Below, in pieces: positions 9,503 through 21,448 of a stretch of DNA of 64,000 bases (position 1 is the stretch's first letter; every line of letters starts with the position of its first letter). The stretch lies in NCBI GenBank assembly GCA_037903355.1, contig JBAJFE010000026.1, positions 3,038,001-3,102,000 of the forward strand. The letters are read 5' to 3'. A program made the translations under genes and the position numbers. The notes under the pieces were generated by a model that saw only the letters and a list, made by a program, of their open reading frames with translations, ran no database searches and was not told where the DNA came from. This stretch comes from Trichuris trichiura. Taxonomy: Eukaryota > Nematoda > Enoplea > Trichinellida > Trichuridae.

Positions 9503-12017
9503 TATTTCGTCGATACCTTCCGTCCGTTCATGTGCACAAACCAGCTGTTTCGCTTGTTACGTACACGAAAAGGGCTCTGCCTACTTTGGGATGCTTTTCC
9601 GGAATTGTACGTTACAAAGGCCGCACTGGCTCCACGAATTCTTTTGTTGTTCTTTCGGGCACGCAATTGTTGGGTACGGACCTCTTTGGAGCGCTGAAAA
9701 TTGCCATTAAAGGAATGAATGTCGTCTCTACATTAGTACATTATGTCGTGCTATTTCTAGTATAAAGAACTTCGTTCGTGAAGTGAGAGTACGTTCTGAC
9801 GTGAAGCCATTACGGCAGAAAATGCGATGCCTGCCTCTCTCGGTTAGAAACGCTGTTTCAGCAGTTCAGCAGTCTAAGGAGTGTTAGACGAAGAAATAAT
9901 TGAACGCATCAATGCCTCTGAATGGATTTCTCCAGTTGTGGTCATACAAAAGAAAAGTGGTGGTATTCGACTTCGCGTTGATTTACGCGAGCTGAATAAA
10001 GCAGTAATCGCTGACTAATTTCCCTTAAGACGCATGGACGATTTTTTGCTAAAATTTGAAGACTCATCTGTATTTTCTATACTGGGCCTAAAAGCTGCTT
10101 ATCACTAATTGATACTTCACGAGAACAGCCGAGACTTAATAGCGTTCATTACGCATGACGGTCTATACAGATTCCGACACGTACCACATGGTCTAAGTTG
10201 TCCCTTCTGCATTTCAAAAAATAATGGCGAAATTCTTCACGGACTACTAGGACTTGTGTGTTACCTGGACGACATAGTGTTTTTGGGAAGTCGACTGAAG
10301 TACATTACCGTAATTTGGACACTGTTTTTTCGTCGTCTCCAGCAGTATAATATGTCGTATTGAACGAATCGAAACGCAAGCTACGTCAAAAGAGCTTCTC
10401 TTTTTAGGTTATAAAATATCGACTGAAGGCATCCGTTCTGACGCCTCTCGTATAACTGCTTTCTTGGAATTCGCTTCCCCAAAGGGTACGCAGCAGCTGC
10501 CCACTTTCACTGGACTGCTATTATGGTATAACAAGTTTGTTTCAAACCTTTCTATTCTTGTTTTTCCTTTACGCGAATTGGAACGCGCAGGGAACACTTT
10601 TTTCCGGTCAAAGGAAGCACAAAATTGTTTTGACAGATTGAAAATCCTATTGTTGGAAAGTCCAGCACTTGCCTTATTTAATCTTTATTTACTAACTGTT
10701 GTCACTACTGATGTTTCCGACATTGGTATTGGCGCAGTTCTATCTCAGCGTTACCCGTGTAGAACTGAGCGAACAGTTGCATTCGCTTCCAGAACACTAA
10801 CTCCAGCAGAGCAGAAATACTCTATTGTTGAAAAAGAAGCACTTGCTTGCGTCTGGACTGTCAAGAAATGGCGCCCTAGGCTGTGGGGAGTACAGTTTGA
10901 ATTGCATACTGGTCAAAGAGCGTTGACTACATTGCTAACAAGTAAAGCTGCTGATAAGGCAAGCATTCGCATTGCTTCGATGGGCAAGTCTGTTATTTTC
11001 GTTTACGTATACAGTAAGTTATAAACCGGGTTCTTTTAATGCTGTAGCAGATGCCTTATCCCGCTTACCTTTACAATGCAATGACTCAGAGGAAGATAGT
11101 GATCATGAAATAGTCGTTCAAATTTCAAAGGAGTTGCCCGCAGTCAAATATGATGCCATAGTCAAAGCTACGGAACACTGCATGCTGTTGCAGAAAGTTA
11201 TTAATTGCGTACAGAATGGTTGGCCGAGGAATGCGAAAGACATGGAAGAAAGACTGATTCCGTTTTTTTCGAGTTAACTATGAACTTGCTGTTTAATATG
11301 GTTGTTTAATACGTGGTTTCCATCGAATCATTATTCCTGAGTCTATGCAAAGCTGTCTCTTTTCTTTCAGCGCATGAAAGCCAACAAGGTATTGCACAAA
11401 CTAAATCGCGTCTTCGAGAATTATATTGGTGGTCAAAAATGGATGCTCATATTGAGTCGTACATCAGGAACTGCTGCGTCTCCCGTCATATGGACAAAAC
11501 GGCCATGCCGTTCCACACCCCACTACAGCCTGCGCTATTTCCCTCTGCAGCATGGGATAAACTTGGAGTTGACATTGTGGGACTTTTACAAGGAATGCCA
11601 TATGGACATCGCTTCTCTGTAACTATGATTGATTATTTCGGTAAATGCCCAGAAGTTCACTTTTGTCAACAGTCTACCACGAAGGAAGCACGTAATTTCT
11701 TTCAATAAATATTCAGCCGTGAAGGATACCCCAACGAAATTGTTACTAACAACGGCAGGCAGTTTACTTCGTATCGGTTCAAGCGCTTCTTGGAAGAGCA
11801 CGCCATCCGTCATAGTAAGACTTCTTTTTACCATCCTCAAGCAAATGGAGAAATCGAACGTTTCAACCGGACACTTAAAGATGCTTTACAAGCGGCACAA
11901 ATTGGGAGACATTCAAAGTTACTTTCGGTCAAACAGTTCTTGATGAATTACAGGGCTACGTCTCACTGCGTGACAGAAGTAACCCCATCTTTACTGCTTC
12001 ACGGTAAGACGCTCTGA
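9503..12017 (+). pseudogene. Ty3-type pol polyprotein relic
   Basis: Recognisable blocks in order: end of the protease region (SGTQLLGTDLF, about 9658-9690); reverse transcriptase with IQKKSGGIRLRVDLRELNKA (about 9950), FEDSSVFSILGLKAAYH and the catalytic YLDDIV (about 10265); the RT thumb at 10430-10600; RNase H with TTDVSDIGIGAVLS and EKEALACVWTVKKW (10700-10880); the integrase zinc-binding region (about 11380-11480, with RNCCVSRH in place of the canonical CxxC); the catalytic core with GVDIVG (about 11570), EIVTNNGRQF where the second catalytic aspartate is replaced by N (11735), and HPQANGEIERFNRTLKDAL with the glutamate (11835). In-frame stops occur at about 10018 and 10107 and at least four frameshifts. 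Confidence 0.85.
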
Positions 12018-12320
12018 ACGAAGCTACACGCAGCGGTGATGCCAAAGTCGGTTGACGACCGGCTGTACGCGCTAGAGCATGCAGAAAACAGGACTACATG
12101 AGCCGATACTCAGACGGACGAAGAAAACTGAGACCGCCAAATTTCGTTCATAGAGGTATGGTACGTACCTGTCAGCTGAGCGCCCTCAACTAGCCGCGGT
12201 ACTCTCAACCACTTGCTGTGCATGGACAACTGAGAAAAACCGCATACCTATTATCCAAAGGTCGCGTGTGGAATGCTGCAAACTTAAGCTGATTTTAACA
12301 ATTTTAAGGAAGGGGGGATT

Positions 12321-12622
12321 TGTAGATCCAATAACCTGCGAAGGTGTTGGATACTGTACTCTGGTCATTGTGCAGTTCTCCACGTGTCGTTATTCCGTGC
12401 GGTTTCTTTCGCTTACTTATTAAATGCAGTGCTTACAAGATACTACACCTAACTAGCACTGCCATTCCCAAAAACGGTGCAGGTGCGTTTTGACGCAGAA
12501 ATAACGGTGTTTACTGTAGACGTCTATATTTGTTGTTGACAGCATGTATTAAAGATTGGTGAACTGGTGACAGGCCTTGTTTTAATTGCGTTTCAAAGTA
12601 ACAAAATTTCCTTGTTGTAACA
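12321..12622 (+). repeat. 3' LTR of the Ty3-type element
   Basis: Begins TGTAGATCCAATAACC directly after the polypurine tract and ends TTGTTGTAACA, giving the usual TG...CA limits. The first 70 bp align with the broken 5' LTR at 8982-9045 and 9249-9275. Confidence 0.75.
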
Positions 12623-13640
12623 GTTTTTACTATGCAGAACTTTTGGAGCTAGCGCACTGTCCATCACCTTTTACCTGCATTTATTGGTTTACTGCACGGA
12701 CAACTGAAATGATCCCAATATAATCAAGTTTTAGCTGCTCCAAAAATGTCGTACGGCCGTTACTCTACCTGTGAAATTTTTCACAGGATTGCGAACGAAA
12801 GTTTAAGACGGCGAAATCTTTCCTCCCATTTCTTTATATGTACTCGTTGGTTGCTGCACTTCCGCTAGCTGCCCTTTGTCGCGTTACGTATGTTTCTTCC
12901 ATGGTGCGCTTTCATTTTTACATCGTTATTCAGTGACAGCGGAGAAGGGCTTATCTAGAGGTTTTAGAACGTAAGCACACGTTTTGCTCTGCTGTTTCGT
13001 GAATAACTGTGCAATCCTTCATTTAATGGCGTTCTATCATAAAAGTAAACCACAGCTATTGATGACTGTTAAGCAGCTACAAAACACCCTCAGTCAACGT
13101 GAAGACCATGTGTTACCTTCAGCAGCCTAATTGAACCTTACAAAATAAAAAAGATGGTGCTGGAAATGCAGGAAGAAAGCGAATTCGTTATTTTACAAGA
13201 AAAAGTCAAATTTTTGATATGTAAAATATTATTATTGAGTGATTATGGAAAGGTAAAAACCATTTATTTTGTACATAACGACCCGTCCGTCCCATATAAT
13301 GGAGTTGAATCAATCATCTTATGCTGACCGGACTTGTAAGGCCATATAAAGAAGCCTTGGAAAAGGACTGGATGATTGCTGTTTTGTAGTACTGACGAAC
13401 GGTTTATGCGCTGAGAGAAGAATAAAGTTTTTTTTATATGCATATGTTGGAAATATCGGAACTTGGTTGGCTCGAAAAATATTAGAACGACTGGAGAAGC
13501 TACTTCTGCTAACTAAAAGGCAGTCGATCAGTTCTATAGCACTATGAAGAAATTAAATGATGAGAAATTATCTGCACTGAACAGAACAGATGTGTTAAAT
13601 GTAGGTGAAAGTTTGCAATTCTGTAAAGAATGCCGCAACG
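12623..13640. other. No gene supported
   Basis: Non-coding sequence between the LTR element and the transposase relic. A short plus-strand frame at 13544 is open mainly because it runs into a purine tract. Confidence 0.4.
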
Positions 13641-13765
13641 GACATTTATCATTAACAAGGGAAGAAAAAACGAACAAAAAAAAGAAACAAGAAGAAAAAA
13701 AAGAAAAAGAAGAAAAGAAGAAAAAGAAAAAAGGAAGAGGACAACGAGGGGTGAAAAAGAATGAA
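13640..13765. repeat. Purine-rich (A/G) low-complexity tract
   Basis: About 125 bp almost entirely A and G on the plus strand (GAAAAAAAGAAAAAGAAGAAA and similar). The lysine/glutamate-rich open frame across it is an artefact of composition. Confidence 0.9.
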
Positions 13766-13779
13766 GGTTGAGTGGCGGG

Positions 13780-14120
13780 AAAGCATGTTTAAAACCCGTT
13801 TGCTTGTTTAAAACAAACGGGCAAACGTCGATTGAATGCTCGTTGGTCCTTATTTGTTCTCGTGCCTCCGTCGTGGCAGGTCGCTTGGAAGCTCGCTGCG
13901 CCGTCTGACTGACTAAGCGGGGCCGAAACCTGACGGCTCAAGATAGAGGTGACGGCAGTAGGTCTCTGCCAAAGTTGGTCGGATGGGGCGGCTTGCAACC
14001 ATAAAGGCCGACCTGACCGGCGGTACGATTACGCTGATGACGGGCCACGGAGAGGCCCGAAAGCTCCGTTAACGTTTTTTTAAAATAAACGTTTAATGTA
14101 GAACGGGTTTAAAAAAATCC
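13780..14120 (+). repeat. Repeat unit with hairpin ends and a hammerhead-like core
   Basis: Starts with a hairpin (CCCGTTTG ... CAAACGGG, 13795-13821) and ends with related GTTTAAA/ACGGGTTT sequence at 14070-14116. GC-rich centre. At 14034-14065 it has CTGATGAC, a GGGCC/GGCCC stem with a 7-nt loop, then GAAAGC, the same core found in the foldback elements at 35 and 41 kb. No coding capacity. Confidence 0.5.
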
Positions 14121-14289
14121 CGCGAAAATTTTAGAAGGGAAAGCGAGCACAAACATTTAAGCTACAAAGGGATGGGATAAGTTTACTGCCTTTTGCAAGT
14201 CAAGCAGAACAGACAATCAGGAGTGCCATGTCCCTTAGAATTGCTAAGCCGTGATGCTTCAAATGGAAACATGAGCGCCAGCTACTGAG

Positions 14290-14640
14290 CTTCAGTTGCA
14301 CAGTAAGAAGGCTGGGACAACGAGAAGCGTTTTTCTAAGTAGGTTTCATCGCTGCTTTATTCCTGACATTAGAAAGCATCTGACCGCCGAGAGGCTACCT
14401 TTTAAAATTTTCTTGGTACTAAACAATGCTCCAGATCACAGTAGGTTTCGTGAATTCAGTTCTGTATATTATCAAAAACGTCTTCAGTTGTTCTGACTTA
14501 TACCTACCTCCCTATCCTGGCTTCTTTTCTCATAGTGGTTTTGTAAATGTGGACAAGTCAGACGCTACCAGCTATGCTGCAATACATGAGACGATTGTCC
14601 GCGAGAGTCTTTCAGTTGCAAAAACAGTTTAAACAGTTTA
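14290..14640 (+). pseudogene. pogo/jerky-type DDE transposase fragment
   Basis: Plus-strand reading gives FHRCFIPDIRKHL, LPFKIFLVLNNAPDH, the block around the second catalytic residue of CENP-B/jerky/Tigger transposases (normally LxLDNAPxH; here D is N). The sequence after it is frameshifted. Only this part of the DDE domain survives. Confidence 0.65.
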
Positions 14641-14644
14641 AACA

Positions 14645-15305
14645 TTATTAGTGGGGGATACATGGATTTATTTCCGTTTAAAATCGCTATGAAAACGAGG
14701 AAAAGAAAAAACTTTTAATCTCGTTGCAAAGTGAAATACCACAAGGACAATTTTGATGAAGCTTTCGGGTGTTTCTTCGAGCCGTCATTAGCGCAAGCTG
14801 CTATTGACCATCAGCCGAGTGGGGCTTCTAGGGAAAGCTTTAATGTCGTTTCAAACTGTGAGGCACCTATCAGGTCGAACCTTGATCGATAGAGGCTTCG
14901 AATACATGGCTAGATAGGCTTCTAAGCAACTACGTCAGAAGCAGTCCTCGGCGAAGGCGCAACATGCAATAAGATAAGCCGAATCCAGTGGAGAGTATAG
15001 TGAAAGTAGGGTAGGCTGTTTACCAGTGTTCGGTTGGTAACTGAGGAGCGAGGGCTGCTGAACAAATGGTAGAAACAGCCGTGGGCTTCCTTACACATCT
15101 TTATATTTCGTGATTTGGACAGCCGTAAGAGATGGCCAACGAAGCTTGTGCTGACGATGGCTCGAGGAAAGAACCGAAAGCTTTGCCAAAATTGTCATTT
15201 TGGTATTTCGCTTCGTAACGAAACTAAAAGCTTTTTTCATTTTCTTCGTATTTACTGCAATTTCAAACGGGAACAAATCCATGTATATTCCACTGCTGAC
15301 GAACA
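14645..15305. repeat. Foldback repeat with arms of about 150 bp
   Basis: Left arm (about 14650-14800: ACATGGATTTATTTCCGTTT ... AAACTTTTAATCTCGTT ... GAAGCTTTCGGG) is found inverted at about 15145-15300. The loop is about 340 bp without coding. Each arm carries the CTGANGA ... GAAAGC core (minus 14793-14759; plus 15151-15183). Confidence 0.75.
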
Positions 15306-15464
15306 ATGACTTGTTACAATGATTCAGTTTACAAACAGCTAGCGTGGTTACTTTGGTAGTTGTCTTTGACGTGCGCCACATGGAAAGAAACTTAAATAAG
15401 GAGTCTACGTGGATTAATGTTACTTGGTATAAAAGTGGGTTAGCATAATCAGTGTTTAGCGTCA

Positions 15465-15840
15465 CCCAAGGGCCATTCAGGATTGGCCATGGTATTGGTA
15501 TTCTTTTGGCAGAACACCGCTACAGTCACATAAAACACGACCATATCTTCCAGGCTTTCGACCTTGCTTCCTTCTGCGTCCAGCTGCGGCCACCAGCAGT
15601 AGTGGGTGCAACTTGTTTAGTACGCGTGATCCCTTTACGTCCCGGGTGAAGGAATTGAATGATCTTTTGCTGCAGTCTTGAAGATACAGCGGCACAATCG
15701 AACTCAGTTTTGTACAGCAGAACACCCTTTCGTTGGATGATTGTATCATGTTTATTCTGACAACGTCGTATGTGTTTCGCGAGCGCTATAAGATCTGATA
15801 GCCACTTCGATGTTGGATAATGAATCATTTGTTTCATGAC
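15465..15840 (-). pseudogene. LTR-retrotransposon integrase zinc-binding fragment
   Basis: Minus-strand frames read LLYKTEFDCAAV, then LQQKIIQFLHPGRKGITRTK (normally LHxGHxGIxRTK), which is the H2C2 region before the integrase core of Ty3-type elements, followed in another frame by VLCDCSGVLPKEYQ (CxxC part). No LTRs or other pol parts adjoin it. It differs from both larger elements nearby and is an isolated scrap. Confidence 0.65.
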
Positions 15841-16447
15841 AGGTTCCTCAGCTGTCGCCTATACAAATCGAGACGGCTTCATTGCAGACGATCTGAATTC
15901 AGATCAGAAGGCCAGGTCAGTCCATTCAGCTTCTGCTTTGCCAAACATGCTGCCCGATTCCGCTGGCACGCGAAACAACATGCTTCCAATTTTATGCTGC
16001 GTTGCGCACGCACATTTTATGTTACATGAACAAACCGTAAGCGTTGAAAGCCTACCCGCTGAAGAAATTGTGTGGTCATCACTGGTGCTGTCTTTGAAGG
16101 ACTGAAAACGTTGATTAACGGCATATAATGCATGGGTAATTGTGGCAGAGATGGCAGCCCCACCGTCCCAGTGAGCCCGGGCGAAATCCGTCCGTGGGAG
16201 CGAGGCCCAAAGAGAGACATGGGGTCTCAGACTCGACAGCAACGAGAGTGCACTACGTCTAGATTAGCGTGAGAACCTGACATCGACAGCCTAGCACAAA
16301 GGCGGCCAGGATCAGGATTAGCGTCGGTTCCGCGGCCTGCTTCCCAGCAAGCGGATTAGGCGATGGCTGAAGAGCCTGCAGTCCGTGGGGATGCGCGGGG
16401 CAGAGGTCGTGGAAGGCTATAATATACGCTTCGAGTCTGAGCCCAGA
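15841..16447. other. No gene supported
   Basis: Overlapping open frames occur on both strands (15836-16105 plus, 15904-16242 minus), but neither has a recognisable domain. Probably transposon-derived. Confidence 0.35.
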
Positions 16448-16653
16448 CAGTGTTTCTCAACGTGGGCCCTGGGGCCCCCCTGGGGGGCCCTGGGAGATTT
16501 TAGGGGAGCCCTGGAAGCCAGGGGGGCCCTGGAGGGGGCCCTGGAGGATAATGCGGCAGGACATTGTCCCAATAAACGGTGGGCCCTTACAAGGATTAGG
16601 GGGCCCTGACAAGGCCTAGGGGAGCCCTGGCGCAAAAAGGTTGAGAAACTATG
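16448..16653. mobile_element. GC-rich hAT-like MITE, copy 1
   Basis: Ends CAGTGTTTCTCAACG and the inverse GGTTGAGAAACTATG, the classic hAT terminal pattern. The interior is built from repeats of GGGGCCCTGG. Flanks AGCCCAGA and GGCCTAGA are a diverged match for an 8-bp duplication. Open frames here (GALEG-type repeats) are compositional. Confidence 0.8.
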
Positions 16654-16829
16654 GCCTAGAGTGTTCAGGCTATCACTGTCAGCTATGTGTCTGATTTATC
16701 GCTTTTACTCCGCAATAAACCGCTGTTGTACGAGAGTCTTCATGGTCCGGCAAACCACAGCAACCATCTTCATTCTTCATTCCTTTCTGATTCCTCCTGA
16801 AATTTTCAGGCAAGGGACTATTAGGAAAG

Positions 16830-19800
16830 TCTTTGCGGGGGAATTCGCTGCCGAAACAGATAGTGGCCAAATGTGAAGCAGTCTGGAGCACGGTTAGCTT
16901 GTGGCAGGAAGGCAGGTTTGAGCCTATCGACAACGATTGAATTTGATGGGCTCTGAGCGTCGAGCAAAAATGACTTCGGTCCTTTTTTCAGAACCCTGCA
17001 CGGCGCTTTGTACAAAGGCTAGAAATGAAACCGATACGTGTCTACTCTCACGTAGACATGCATGTTCCATGCATGTGCTGTGACACGGAAATTGTGGCAC
17101 CTTCGTCCGGCTAGTGCAAGGCTATCCAGCTCGATCACGGCTTCGGCATGGTCCTCTGCAAGTGCTCAGTGAACTCGTTAGCCGGTAGTGTACTTGGGTT
17201 GCTGTCAGAAAACCGTTCTGAGAGTCTCACGGGTTGGCGGGATACAAGCTCTACTGACAAACTTAAGATATCCGGTTTAGATAAGGCCCTCAAACCCAGT
17301 AGTACAATGGCTAGGGCGCCTACCCACTTCGGATCTTCTTGAGGGGTCACCATTAGAGATGTCTCTATGTTTCTGTTCCTCTGCCCAATGGAAAGTCTGT
17401 GATCCAAGCAGTTTGAAGAGCTTGCGCCATAGGTCGCTGACGGACTGTTTTCCTCGATCTGGGGTTATACGGAAGCACATCCCGAGAAGTGGCGCCCACC
17501 TGAGCAGTGCTAGGGCGCTAGAAATAAATGAAACGATCTCCACTGGTAAGGCCTCAAGGCACTACCTCAAAGATGTATTATCTGCGCGAATTTTCTAGAG
17601 GTCCTGCGCCATTCAAATGGAGGGCTTCAAACGTGCTTGATGGCGCTGGCGAGCGAACTAGAGCTGTGCATTGATGTCGACCAATCCTGGCGAACTGGCA
17701 CCTTAATTAGGCCCTACGCAAAGGGAACATGTCGGCTATTATTCGCTTTTAAACAATACGTCTTGACAAAGCTTGGCATCACATGCTTCAGGGTGATGAA
17801 GATTATGAAATGAATCGAGTACAGTAAATCTCGACTAGTTAGGGATTAAAGGTTTCGCATAGCCGGTCGAAGCATCGACAAGGAGCTGCGCAGATGTGCC
17901 CTTGAGCGGCTGACTTTGACCGAAAGGGCTAACAGGCTCGGCGATGTCTGGGAAACACGCTGCTTCCCAGCAAGTTCTTGAGGTCCAGAGTGTCGGCGTC
18001 GCAACCAGCGATTGCCGTCAGTGCCGTATCTTGGTCGAAAATTCGCTAAGGAATACTAGGCTGGGGTTGGACACGAGCTGAGGGTTCAGTTGTAGACACC
18101 AATGCATGGAAAAGAGGTTTATGATCTGTGGAAAGCTGCAGGTTCGGCCAGTCTTTAAGAAAGTATTAGAACCTGCGGATGATGCTACATTGAGCGAACA
18201 CCTTCCTGCCCGAGTTGCTCCAGTTCAACAGCTTGAGGAGAAGCTTTGACCAGGAGGCGATTGGCACCCAGCGGTTATTCTGTATCTGCTGAACGACAAC
18301 CTCTGCGGTTATGTCGCTGGGGTGCCTGAGATTACCTTGTTGGTACGGATGCGATAGGATACGCTAGCGTCAATACTCTAGCTAAGCGCTTTTTAGATTC
18401 TCTGGAAAGTAGCGTGACGCTCCGTAGCCCAAACAAAGCGATATCTGGGCTGTCCAGCCAGTCAGTAGAGGAGTTGAAGAAATCTGGCTATGTTCAATAA
18501 GAACAGGGCTAACAGTTCACTTTGCCAAAGAAACGCCGGCAGTGCGCAGCTAGGAGATCGTGGATGGTTCTGGCAAGGATCGTAAACCGTCCTTGAAGAC
18601 CGACCCAGGAAATTAATCTGTGCCTGACCCAAGAGGCATTTTTCATGCCGGATAGTCAAGCCGTGCCGCTGCAAGCTAGTGAAAATGACGCACAGATTTG
18701 CTTAGTGTTCTCTCTGACCTGGAGAACATCAGGACATTGTTGATGTATACAAAAATTCAAGCCAGGCAGCGGAGGATTCTGCATTACTCTTTGGTAGGTC
18801 AAGGTCGCACTGCGCAGACTGAACGGCATCCAGGTGTATGCGTAAAAGCCTAATAGCGTTATGACCGCTGTCTGTCTTCGGTCATTCTCATTTGCGGGTA
18901 AGGCAGTGCTAAGTCAGTCTTGCTGAGCCGGACTGAGATATCCAAGTGAGGAAAAGCTTTGAATACCGGCACGGGGTACCCTTCAGGCACCGTTATGGCA
19001 TTTAGACGTTCACAGCAGCCTAAAATCCCGTTCCAGCGGTTGCCATCCTTGAGGACGAGATGGACGCTGCTAGCCCACGGAAAGTACGACGACATGAGGA
19101 TTCCACGTCGCAGAAGTTCGTTCAACTCTGTCTGCTCTGTTTCGAGCTTATCAGGCACCAGCCGCCATCGGACGCGGACGTGCACCGGTCTGTTACGAGC
19201 TTTTATAGAGTGCTGGACTCTTGAGGTAACGATTGCAGGGAGCTTCCACAAGGGATCAAGGAAGGCATGAAACGTACGTGAGCTGCGGAAGGGCAAAAAC
19301 TGGCACCGTCTGCCGGCACAGCTGTGGTGGCACTGTTAACGAAGACATCTACAATGGTGGCTTGGTCAGCGCGGCGAAAGCAGCATGGCGGTGCAGACCG
19401 AGGGGCTCTCAGGGAAATACCCTGCCTGCAAGTCCAGTATGATGCAATGCTTCCGTAAGAAATCAGTGCCGAAAGCTACCGGTACCGTGCCACGAACGAA
19501 GAACAAGGGAGGCAACCAGTAGTCGCCACTAATACGTCAGCCCATTTCAGCAGTTACGCAACCCATGCCGAAAAGATCAATTGTCCAGGCAGTTACGGGC
19601 CCATGGCCCCTTAATGGCACCAGCGATAGATGGGCGGGACGGCGAAGCTGCGCATCAGTGATGAGCCACCATGAGGGAGGCGGATGACTGCGCTGACCGC
19701 GCCGGTCCAGATTGCTGTAAAAAAATCTTGGGGATGCTGATGCCCTTTACAAGAGCTGCAAAGCAGGCAGAGTGAATGACAAAGACCGTTGAGAAAGAAG

Positions 19801-20400
19801 TTCGCGGAGGACTGGGCAGTTGACGTTATCAGACGCCTCCAGTTGGAAGAATTTCAGGTTCCTTAGAAGGGATGCACTGAAGCCTCAGGAGATGCTCCGC
19901 AGGAGCGAAAGAGAAGCGCTTCCTGAAGCACTTTTTTAACCGGTCATATCAGTCTTGCGGTAAGGGGTTCTGAGTGAAGACATGCTTCTCCTCGTGGCAG
20001 CAGCTGCATGGTAGGTTCACTAGTTCTTTGCCAAATACGGTGTGTTGGCGAGTAACGTCTGCGTCGGAGAGCAAGTTGGCGCACATAAGTACGCATCGAC
20101 ACCTTCAACATCACAGATCCATGCGGATAGCATTTGTCTGCGATATTTCCACAAAACCAAATGGGCTTTTGTAAAAACACTCTTTCTGTTGAAACTTGTT
20201 TGAGTGCGATTAGTTTAGTACAGCGAGTCCAAAAAAATAGCAGACGAGAGTCAGCCCAGTGAGAGTGCGCTTAGAGATACAAGTACAGTAGGTCTCCTGC
20301 TCGGTTGCCATCAGGCCTATAGACTCTGGAAGACGAAAACTGCAAGTTACTATTGTTTAACAGAAGGGCACAACGACAGCGCAAGCGTTTCAAATATAAC
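16830..20400 (-). mobile_element. Second Ty3-type retrotransposon relic
   Basis: Read on the minus strand from high to low coordinate: protease end (TVPVAFGTDFLRKH, about 19490-19450; normally PxLGADFL); reverse transcriptase start (RRGILMSSYFPWASSVHLVL, about 19120) and NAITVPEGYPVP (about 18980); RT end (QRHGLTIRHEKCLLGQAQINFLG, about 18665-18600); integrase C-terminal part (EDPKWVGALAIVLLGLRAL, about 17340-17280) and tail (SIVVDRLKPAFL, about 16930). The family is distinct from the plus-strand element at 9-12.6 kb. No LTRs were recognised; stops and frameshifts are frequent. Its upstream part, above 19600, is too degraded to name gag. Confidence 0.8.
18600..19296 (-). pseudogene. Reverse transcriptase region of the second Ty3-type element
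   Basis: The longest surviving frame (19296 down to 18859) includes the conserved PWASSVHLVLKDGNRW block and the LSKTDLALPYPQ block, which normally reads FSKIDLxxAYHQ. The YxDD catalytic motif falls in the frameshifted interval 18675-18860 and is not intact. Confidence 0.75.
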
Positions 20401-20597
20401 AGGACAGCCGTGGTAAACTTGGTGGGTAACTTTGTCTAACCGATAGTAAATCACACAGTCACCGCGGGGAAACTGGCGGCAGCGAAGGTCTCTGCCTGTA
20501 TATAAAGTGTCCTTTGGTTCTACTGTACACTACTGAAAGGCTACAAAATGGCCCAAGCTCAAATGTGAAAGAATACTGCGTAACTGGTGCAGCAGCA

Positions 20598-20790
20598 CAG
20601 TGTTTCTCAACGTGGGCCCTGGGGCCCCCTGGGGGGCCCTGGGAGATTTTAGGGGGCCTTGGAAGCCAGAGGGCCCTGGAGGATAATGCGGCAGGACATT
20701 GTCCCAATAAACGGTGGGCCCTTACAAGGATTAGGAGGGCCCTGACAAGGCCTAGGGGAGCCCTGGGGCAAAAAAGGTTGAGAAACTATG
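20598..20790. mobile_element. GC-rich hAT-like MITE, copy 2
   Basis: Same sequence and same orientation as 16448-16653, with CAGTGTTTCTCAACG at the left and GGTTGAGAAACTATG at the right and a slightly shorter GGGCCCTGG-rich interior. The two copies bracket the minus-strand Ty3-type relic as direct repeats. Target duplication is not clear here. Confidence 0.8.
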
Positions 20791-21448
20791 AGCTAGAATA
20801 ACAATTCAGTTGTTCAATAAACTACAAGTGGTTTAGTTGGTTTTTCATGTATGAAACAGCAAGCAATGTTGAAATAAACGGTGAAAAATGCATGAAAAGA
20901 TAGAGCTAGCCAACAGTTGGTGTTTAGTGGGCACGCGCAGAGAGCCAATAGACGTTTAAAGGGCACTGGATAATTTCGCATTGAAAATATGATTTCAAAT
21001 AATGTCTAAGCTACGTATTAACTTTTTAAAACATTTTTAAAAATAGCAATTGTGCCAGCGTTTACTATATCTTAGCGCCATGAACAATGAAGCAGAATTC
21101 AGGACAGTTGCTCATAACGTGAAGCTGATGTTCCTTAAAAGTACGCTACGCGAAAGCTTAGCGTGCGCTAAAAGATGTCCACCGTTATAAACCAATTTAG
21201 GCTAGTTGTTCATTCTGCTCAAAGCGCAAAGCCACAGGTGGCAACGAAATTTATTCAGGAAGTCAGGTACAATTACAGTATACTTAATAGGCTATCCTTC
21301 CTATGCTTCTCGCTCAAGCGTTGTGCATCTCTGGTTAGCTTTCAGTTCATCGTTTTTGTAAAGTGTTTTCATTCACCCAGTTTGACCCTTGGTAGTGGCG
21401 TTTCGTTCTTGCCCAACAGCTTTTTCGGCGAAAAGGGCATAACTACCA
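20791..21448. other. Upstream region of CRTC
   Basis: No transposon or exon recognised. It presumably holds the CRTC promoter and 5' UTR; no TATA box or other element can be assigned with confidence. Confidence 0.4.

Larger units (their letters stand above)
8982..12622 (+). mobile_element. Ty3-type LTR retrotransposon, broken
   Basis: A 3' LTR (12321-12622) and a damaged 5' LTR beginning at 8982 share the start TAGATCYAATAACCTGC. A polypurine tract (AAGGAAGGGGGGATT) directly precedes the 3' LTR. Between them the pol order is protease region, reverse transcriptase, RNase H, integrase, the Ty3 order. The 5' LTR is split by a foldback insertion and by a pogo-type fragment. No gag is recognisable; the region where it should be is occupied by the insertions. 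Numerous stops and frameshifts make it inactive. Confidence 0.85.

Noticed and set aside
13544..13771. Lysine/glutamate-rich plus-strand frame
   Set aside because: Produced by a purine-only tract; the part before the tract has no recognisable domain.
16385..16635. Open frames on both strands with GALEGALE and RAPSRAP repeats
   Set aside because: They are readings of the GC-rich hAT-like MITE's GGGCCCTGG repeats; the same occurs at 20459-20801.
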